This document shows positions 5,786-9,763 of a stretch of DNA of 9,763 bases, piece after piece. Origin of the DNA: Actinomycetes bacterium (GTDB taxonomy: Bacteria > Actinomycetota > Actinomycetes > Actinomycetales > JAJYRW01); assembly GCA_021793895.1 (NCBI GenBank), contig JAJYRW010000042.1, positions 1 through 9,763 of the forward strand, written 5' to 3'. Under the pieces are notes generated by a model. That model was given only the letters and a program-made list of their open reading frames with translations. It ran no database searches and was not told the DNA's origin. Both the position numbers and the translations under genes were made by a program. How positions within the stretch are numbered: the stretch's first letter is position 1; each line of letters begins with the position of its first letter.

Positions 5786-6784
5786 GTGAACTCTTCACAA
5801 CCTCATATTCCGGTTTTGCGTGATCGCTGCTTGGAATTGCTGCGGCCGGCACTCACGCCGGGCTCGGCAACGGTTATAGACGCGACCCTGGGCGCCGGCG
5901 GCCACACCGCAGCGCTATTGAGCGCCTTTCAAAACGTCACAGTGATCGGTATTGACCGCGACCCTGCGGCACTTCAGCTCGCCCAAGAGCGGATTGGCCA
6001 GATGGGAGCCGGCGCCGCTGGGCGCTTCATTTCGATCCATGCCACCTACGACGAAATTCCCGCAGCGCTGGCCCACAGCGGCCGCAGCGCGGTCGAAGGT
6101 GTGCTTTTTGACCTAGGCGTCTCTTCAATGCAGTTAGACGATGCCCAACGCGGATTTTCCTATGCCAAAGCTGCGCCCCTGGATATGCGGATGGATCCCA
6201 CCGATACCCGGCAGGCCACGGCAGCCGACATTTTAGCGACGGCTGATGAGCGCGAACTGGTACGCATCATGCGCAGCTATGGCGAGGAAAAGTTCGCGCC
6301 CCATATTGCTCGTGCGATCGTGCGGCAGCGCGCCACAAGCCCTATCACTACCAGTGAAGAGTTAGTTTCGCTGATCCGCGACACCATTCCGGCTGCCGCT
6401 CGCCGCACCGGAGGAAATCCCGCCAAGCGCACATTTCAGGCGCTGCGCGTAGCGGTTAACAGCGAACTGGAAGTTTTACAGCGCGCAATTCCAGCAGCCA
6501 TTGCGGCGCTGGCCGTCGGTGGGCGCCTGGTGGCGATGTCTTATCAGTCGCTGGAAGACCGCATTGTCAAACAGTCTTTCGCCAGGGGCAGCGAAATCAG
6601 CGCTCCGCCGGATATGCCCGTTGTACGCCCGGATCAACAGCCCTATTTGAAGTTGCTCACCCGCGGGGCCGAGCGCGCCACCGAGTTAGAAATTGAAGAA
6701 AATCCGCGCGCCAAACCGGTGCGCTTGCGCGCAGTTAAGCGCGTTCGTCCGACACCTGTTTCCCGTCTTGGAGGTGTGAAGTGA
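5786..6784 (+). CDS. rsmH: 16S rRNA (cytosine-1402-N4) methyltransferase RsmH (MraW)
   Basis: A 332-residue RsmH, which uses S-adenosylmethionine to methylate N4 of C1402 in the ribosomal P site of 16S rRNA. The conserved N-terminus HIPVLRDRCLELL is followed by the cofactor-binding motif DATLGAGGHT (32-41), IDRDP (56-60), DLGVSS (109-114), GFSY and PLDMRMD (123-137), GEEKF (166-170), KRTFQALR (214-221) and SLEDRIVK (255-262). The last is preceded by SYQ, a variant of the FHSLEDR form that I associate with actinobacteria. The start is set by AAAGGAG upstream; an in-frame GTG at 5678 would give 368 residues but is unlikely. The stop overlaps the ftsL start as GTGA. Identification is very secure. 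Confidence 0.96.
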   Translation: MNSSQPHIPVLRDRCLELLRPALTPGSATVIDATLGAGGHTAALLSAFQNVTVIGIDRDPAALQLAQERIGQMGAGAAGRFISIHATYDEIPAALAHSGRSAVEGVLFDLGVSSMQLDDAQRGFSYAKAAPLDMRMDPTDTRQATAADILATADERELVRIMRSYGEEKFAPHIARAIVRQRATSPITTSEELVSLIRDTIPAAARRTGGNPAKRTFQALRVAVNSELEVLQRAIPAAIAALAVGGRLVAMSYQSLEDRIVKQSFARGSEISAPPDMPVVRPDQQPYLKLLTRGAERATELEIEENPRAKPVRLRAVKRVRPTPVSRLGGVK

Positions 6785-7206
6785 GTGCCGCTCCCGCTCG
6801 AAAACTAAATACCGCGCCACTGCGAAGTTCTCCGGCTACTGCCCCGGGTCGAATCACGCCTCCCATTTTGCGCGTCCTACCCGCGCCGATGGTTTCACGT
6901 ACTCGGGCGCCTTTTTTGCTTCTGTGTGCCGGCTTGCTCTTGGGGTCACTCCTCATTGCGCTAGTGCTTAATACGGCCATGGCGCGGGGCGCCTACCACG
7001 CCCATGACCTCGAGGTACAGCTGGCGCGCATGGCACAAACCGAACAGGCCCTTCAGGAGTCTTTGGTTGCCGCCGGGTCGCCGGGGGAGCTAGCCAAATT
7101 AGCGCGAGATATGGGAATGATTCCCAGCCCCCACACCGCATTCATTGACCTAGGCAAAGAAAAAATCCTTGGCGTGCCCACCGCGGCAGAATCGGCGGAT
7201 GACTAG
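6781..7206 (+). CDS. ftsL: FtsL-like cell division protein
   Basis: A 141-residue single-pass membrane protein in the ftsL position between rsmH and ftsI. A proline- and arginine-rich cytoplasmic tail (1-42) is followed by one hydrophobic helix (about 43-65), then a predicted coiled-coil stretch (about 71-97), then SPGELAKLARDMGMIPSP and a short tail. The pattern of a helix, a short coiled coil and a 'lGM-P' segment is that of FtsL/DivIC-type septum proteins, which link FtsQ/FtsB to the FtsW-FtsI synthase outside the membrane. FtsL proteins are poorly conserved, so the call rests on topology and synteny. The GTG start at 6781 overlaps the rsmH stop by 4 bases and has GGAGG at 6770-6774 with a 6-base spacer. 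Its stop overlaps the ftsI start by one base. Confidence 0.82.
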   Translation: MSAAPARKLNTAPLRSSPATAPGRITPPILRVLPAPMVSRTRAPFLLLCAGLLLGSLLIALVLNTAMARGAYHAHDLEVQLARMAQTEQALQESLVAAGSPGELAKLARDMGMIPSPHTAFIDLGKEKILGVPTAAESADD

Positions 7207-9035
7207 TGGCGAAGTCGAAGAACCCGCGCAATCCGGGGCGACGTCCCAGCTCTTCGCGCCAAAACACCCGCTCGGGTCGGCAAATTATTGGACGTCCCGA
7301 GCGCCGGCAAGCCTGGGTGCTGGGCGGTTTTCTCCTTTTGCTTTTCGTGCTGGGCGGCCGGCTCGTGCAGGTGCAGGCCCTCGATGGATCTGAAATGGCC
7401 GAAGAGGCGTTAAGCGATCGCATGTCCAGCTCCACCCTGCACGCGGTGCGCGGGGACATCGTCGATGCCAATGGCGTTCCCATCGCCACTTCAGTTGAGC
7501 GGTATGACGTGGTGGTGGATCAAACCCTGATCGAGAAATTCAAAAAAACTGACGGCTCACGCGTTGTGGCAGAAGGCCCGCTGGACGCCGCCGAATTATT
7601 GGCCCCAATTCTTGACTTAGACGCCGAGGAACTGGCACTGCAGCTCATAGGTGAAAAGCGCTGGGTGCGCATTGCCCGCGGAATAACCCCCGAGGTCTGG
7701 GATCAAGTGCGCGAGCTACGCATCAGTGGGGTCAGCGCAGAACGCACCGAGGAGCGCATCTATCCGGCTGGAAACGTAGCGGGAAATATAGTCGGCTTTT
7801 TGGGTTCGGACGGCGTGGCGCTGGGTGGTCTAGAACTGATTCAGGATGAGCGACTCACCGGAACAGACGGGGAGCGCGTCTTTGAACGCGACGCCAGCCG
7901 GGTGGCAATTCCGGGGGGTGTGGAGCGGATTACCCCGGCCGTGCCGGGCGAGACAATGCACTTGACCATCGAGCGAGATCTTCAATGGCAAATACAAGAA
8001 ATCGTCGATGAACAAAAAGAAAAACAGCAGGCCGAGTACGCGGTGGCAATAGTCCAGGATGTCGAGACCGGCGAACTTCTGGCGCTGGCGGACTCCGGGT
8101 CTGTTGATCCGAACGATCCGGCCGGAACAGCCGCAGATGGGCGGGGTTCGCGTGCGGTTTCCGATGTTTTAGAACCGGGGTCTACTTCAAAAGTGATTAC
8201 GGTTGCCGCGCTGTTAGAGGAGGGAAAGTTCACCCCAGATAGCCGCTTCTCGGTTCCGGACCGCTACACCGCGGCCAATGGTGAAAGTTTTAAAGACGCA
8301 ACCGATCACGGTGTGGAAAAACTCACGCTCACGGGAATCTTGTCACGCTCTTCCAATGTCGGCACCATCATGGCGGGGGAGAAGCTAAGCAAAAAACAAG
8401 TCTATGACTACATGCGGGCTTTTGGATTTGGTGAAAAGACCGGAGTGGGCCTGCCGGGAGAATCGCGGGGCATCCTGCACGAGCCTGATAAGTGGGATGG
8501 GCGCACCCGCTATGCCGTTCTCTTTGGCCAGGGCCTTTCCGTTACGGCGCTGCAGGCAAATCAGGTGTTTGCCACGCTGGCCAATGACGGCAAACGGGTT
8601 GAACCGCGCATCATCAAGGGTTGGACCGATGCCGAGGGTAACTATCACGACGCCCCCGAACCTAAAACCGTCCAAGCCGTCTCACCGGAAACCGCAAATA
8701 CCGTGGTCCAAATGTTGGAGTCGGTAGTTGACGTGGGTACCGGGAAGGAAGCCGCCGTTCCCGGCTATCGCGTGGGAGGGAAAACCGGTACGGCCCAGGC
8801 AGCGGATGGAAAAGGAGGATACTCCGGTATTACCGCCTCCTTTATCGGTGTTGCCCCAGTTGAAGACCCCAAAGTGGCGGTATCGGTCATCATTCATCGC
8901 CCCCAGGTAGGAAAATGGGGAAGTCAGGTGGCCGGACCAGTATTTAGCGAGGTCATGAGCACGTCTTTGCAGCACCTGGGCGTGGCCCCACACGATGGTT
9001 CTTCCGTTGATTTATTGCCAAGTACCTATGAATAG
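7206..9035 (+). CDS. ftsI: Septal peptidoglycan transpeptidase FtsI (class B PBP)
   Basis: A 609-residue class B penicillin-binding protein that cross-links septal peptidoglycan with FtsW. A basic cytoplasmic N-terminus (1-35) precedes a signal anchor (about 36-57). The dimerisation/pedestal domain begins near RGDIVDANGVPIA (82-94). The transpeptidase domain carries all three active-site motifs: STSK (326-329, nucleophile Ser326 and Lys329), SSN (382-384) and KTG (526-528). No PASTA repeats follow; the protein ends about 80 residues after KTG. The GTG at 7206 overlaps the ftsL TAG by one base (TAGTG) and has only a weak upstream GGCGGA, which suggests that ribosomes terminating on ftsL reinitiate here. 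Synteny and motifs make the assignment firm. Confidence 0.95.
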   Translation: MAKSKNPRNPGRRPSSSRQNTRSGRQIIGRPERRQAWVLGGFLLLLFVLGGRLVQVQALDGSEMAEEALSDRMSSSTLHAVRGDIVDANGVPIATSVERYDVVVDQTLIEKFKKTDGSRVVAEGPLDAAELLAPILDLDAEELALQLIGEKRWVRIARGITPEVWDQVRELRISGVSAERTEERIYPAGNVAGNIVGFLGSDGVALGGLELIQDERLTGTDGERVFERDASRVAIPGGVERITPAVPGETMHLTIERDLQWQIQEIVDEQKEKQQAEYAVAIVQDVETGELLALADSGSVDPNDPAGTAADGRGSRAVSDVLEPGSTSKVITVAALLEEGKFTPDSRFSVPDRYTAANGESFKDATDHGVEKLTLTGILSRSSNVGTIMAGEKLSKKQVYDYMRAFGFGEKTGVGLPGESRGILHEPDKWDGRTRYAVLFGQGLSVTALQANQVFATLANDGKRVEPRIIKGWTDAEGNYHDAPEPKTVQAVSPETANTVVQMLESVVDVGTGKEAAVPGYRVGGKTGTAQAADGKGGYSGITASFIGVAPVEDPKVAVSVIIHRPQVGKWGSQVAGPVFSEVMSTSLQHLGVAPHDGSSVDLLPSTYE

Positions 9036-9058
9036 GCCGGCAGGGTAGGTTTTATTTT
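9036..9058 (+). other. ftsI-murE spacer
   Basis: A 23-base gap begins with GC-rich bases and ends in a T-rich stretch (TTTTATTTT, 9050-9058). The possible ribosome binding site is only AGG at 9047-9049, about 9 bases before the GTG. This is too short for a separate promoter or terminator to be recognised. Confidence 0.5.
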
Positions 9059-9763
9059 GTGACCAGTGCTGCCCCCTATCCCCGCTATCGGCCGCAGGTC
9101 GGAATTCCCCTGAGCCGTTTGGTACGCGACTTCCGCGGTGACTACGCCGCGCAGCCTTCCTTCAGCGACCCGCAGATCACCGGAATCGTGCTAGATAATC
9201 GCGCGGTACGCCGCGGTGACATTTTTGCCGCCCTCACCGGCCACCAGCGTCACGGGATCGATTTTGCCCCCGGCGCGGTTAGCGCGGGGGCGGCGGCCAT
9301 TTGGACCGATGCGCGCGGCCTGGCGCTTTTGCGCGAGCAGGCCCGGCAAGTTCTCCAGCAGGTGCCAGTAGTTGTCTCACCTAAGCCGCGCGCGCTAATT
9401 GGTCCCATTGCCAACCAACTGATGGCAGCTCCCTCCCGCCACTTGCAACTGGTGGGGATCACTGGATCAAATGGGAAAACTACAACTGCCTTTTTAGTGT
9501 CCGCTGCCCTTGGCGCCCACTATGGTGAAGTCGCACTGCGCGGCACAGTGGGTACCTGGCTCGGAAGTGAAGAAATCACTTCCGAGCGCACCACGGCAGA
9601 GGCTCCAGAATTACAAGAATTCTTCGCACTCATGCGCCAGCGCCATATTGCCGCAGGAGCACTGGAAGTCTCCTCCCACGCTTTGAGCCTCCACCGGGTT
9701 GCTGGTTCCCATTTCACGGTCGTAGCGTTTACTAATTTGCAGCGCGATCACTTGGACTTTCAC
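9059..9763 (+). CDS. murE: UDP-MurNAc-tripeptide synthetase MurE (5' part)
   Basis: The first 235 codons of a Mur ligase that runs off the window end. It adds the third amino acid to UDP-MurNAc-L-Ala-D-Glu in the cytoplasm. The N-terminal domain has TGIVLDNRAVRRGDIFAAL (41-59), the MurE pattern usually written DSR. The ATP loop is GITGSNGKTTT (133-143, Lys140), where GTNGKTT is the more common form. RTTAEAPELQ (177-186), EVSSHAL (203-209) and FTNLQRDHLDFH (224-235) are the substrate- and metal-binding blocks seen in MurE and not in MurF. The GTG at 9059 is the best start, though its ribosome binding site is weak. Whether it adds diaminopimelate, lysine or ornithine is decided by C-terminal residues outside the window. 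Confidence 0.93.
   Translation, partial: MTSAAPYPRYRPQVGIPLSRLVRDFRGDYAAQPSFSDPQITGIVLDNRAVRRGDIFAALTGHQRHGIDFAPGAVSAGAAAIWTDARGLALLREQARQVLQQVPVVVSPKPRALIGPIANQLMAAPSRHLQLVGITGSNGKTTTAFLVSAALGAHYGEVALRGTVGTWLGSEEITSERTTAEAPELQEFFALMRQRHIAAGALEVSSHALSLHRVAGSHFTVVAFTNLQRDHLDFH

Noticed and set aside
1..9763. Mobile element, CRISPR array, toxin-antitoxin or phage defence genes
   Set aside because: No transposase, terminal repeats, spacer-repeat array or defence motif is seen; every substantial gene fits the division and envelope setting.

Overview
The window reads as a chromosomal segment of an actinobacterium with moderately high GC (high fifties percent by eye, not computed). It holds the 5' half of the division and cell wall (dcw) cluster plus the envelope genes beside it. 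The lineage call rests on a small DUF3040 membrane protein, a moxR / DUF58 / transglutaminase operon next to mraZ, the actinobacterial style of RsmH and FtsI, and frequent GTG starts. The Actinomycetales (for example an Actinomycetaceae relative) fit, but the genus cannot be fixed from sequence reading alone. No mobile element, CRISPR array, tRNA or rRNA is visible.

Layout. Positions 50-442 (+) encode the DUF3040 protein. Its 3' end meets, after 29 bases, a three-gene minus-strand operon. Read in its own direction, that operon is a MoxR-type AAA+ ATPase (4866 to 3844), a DUF58 protein (3827 to 2667) and a large membrane transglutaminase-like protein (2670 to 472). The last two overlap by ATGA. 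A 295-base divergent intergenic region (4867-5161) separates this operon from the plus-strand dcw genes: mraZ (5162-5593), rsmH/mraW (5786-6784), an ftsL-like gene (6781-7206), ftsI/pbpB (7206-9035) and the start of murE (9059 to beyond the window end). rsmH-ftsL overlap by 4 bases and ftsL-ftsI by 1 base, so those genes are probably translationally coupled.

How it works together. RsmH methylates 16S rRNA. The FtsL-like protein and FtsI belong to the septal peptidoglycan machine. MurE adds the third stem-peptide residue to the cytoplasmic precursor. MraZ is the DNA-binding regulator of the cluster. The MoxR/DUF58/transglutaminase set is a widespread envelope-associated module of unclear biochemical role.

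The most interesting signal is in the divergent region. The mraZ promoter (TTGACG, 16 bases, TACAGT) is overlaid by five TGGRR boxes repeated exactly every 10 bases, the expected form of a MraZ operator. Two further pairs of the same boxes, also spaced 10 bases, lie on the opposite strand and point toward moxR; one pair touches the moxR start codon. This suggests that MraZ may control both the division cluster and the divergent MoxR envelope operon. A perfect palindrome with nested inverted repeats lies between the two minus-strand pairs.
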